From NCBI GenBank assembly GCA_947490975.1, contig CANLHV010000082.1, positions 1 through 5,691 on the forward strand: a stretch of 5,691 bases of DNA. The letters run 5' to 3'. This document shows, in pieces, positions 5,635-5,691 of this stretch. The number at the start of each line of letters is the position of its first letter. The stretch's first letter is position 1. The DNA comes from Acidimicrobiaceae bacterium (GTDB taxonomy: Bacteria > Actinomycetota > Acidimicrobiia > Acidimicrobiales > Ilumatobacteraceae). Below the pieces are notes generated by a model, which did not search any database, was not told where the DNA came from, and worked only from the letters and a program-made list of their open reading frames with translations. The position numbers were made by a program, and so were the translations under genes.

Positions 5635-5691
5635 ATGAAAAATGAATCGGCAAAAATCAGTGCATCACAACCGCTTGACTCTCTAATTGCA
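5635..5691 (+). CDS. Possible start of an unidentified gene (cut by window edge)
   Basis: ATG at 5635 opens a frame of 19 codons without a stop to the window end, reading MKNESAKISASQPLDSLIA. The fragment is too short to assign to a family. It would be divergent from the MFS gene, with 53 nt between the two starts. A TAAGAC hexamer at 5621-5626 ends 8 nt before the ATG, a weak match to the TANNNT arrangement seen at other starts here. The competing ATG at 5642 is in another frame that stops before the edge. The call rests mainly on position and on the open frame, so it may be wrong. Confidence 0.4.
   Translation, partial: MKNESAKISASQPLDSLIA

Noticed and set aside
1..5691. CRISPR array, tRNA or rRNA gene, insertion sequence or riboswitch
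   Set aside because: No regularly spaced long repeats, no cloverleaf-like segment, no transposase or terminal inverted repeats, and no intergenic stretch longer than 100 bp.

Overview
The window carries seven intact or edge-cut protein-coding genes plus one possible gene start. It contains no RNA gene, insertion sequence, CRISPR array or attachment site that I can see. By eye the base composition is fairly balanced. Several start codons have no Shine-Dalgarno sequence and instead sit 6-8 nt downstream of a TAGNNT hexamer, the arrangement expected of leaderless transcripts. Together with a MazF/ribbon-helix-helix toxin-antitoxin pair, a Nudix protein with a CxCG..H head and an ACAD10/11-type dehydrogenase, this suggests an actinobacterium of moderate GC, possibly a member of the Acidimicrobiia. 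That placement is an inference and no marker gene is present to confirm it.

Layout. Positions 1-646 (minus strand) hold the N-terminal 215 residues of an RhlG-like short-chain dehydrogenase/reductase, which runs off the left edge. A 100-bp divergent intergenic region (647-746) follows. It carries a TAGCAT hexamer for the reductase and, for the opposite strand, three GTAG cores spaced exactly 11 bp apart that overlap a TAGTAT hexamer. Positions 747-1331 (plus) are a two-gene toxin-antitoxin operon, an RHH antitoxin followed with no gap (TAA then ATG) by a MazF/PemK-type endoribonuclease. After 38 nt, positions 1370-3891 (plus) are a second two-gene operon, an ACAD10/11-like acyl-CoA dehydrogenase overlapping by one base (TAATG) with an iron-dependent alcohol dehydrogenase. 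Only 4 nt separate its end from a convergent minus-strand pair, an MFS transporter (5581-4388) followed after 15 nt by a Nudix hydrolase (4372-3896). At the right edge a divergent plus-strand reading frame may start at 5635.

How the genes may work together. The acyl-CoA dehydrogenase and the alcohol dehydrogenase are translationally coupled and probably share a catabolic role on an alcohol and an acyl-CoA, but the substrate cannot be read from the sequence. The toxin-antitoxin pair looks self-contained and autoregulated. The MFS and Nudix genes may be co-transcribed, with no clear functional link. I see no new multi-gene system. The most informative non-coding signals are the phased repeats in front of the antitoxin and the recurring TAGNNT-to-start arrangement.
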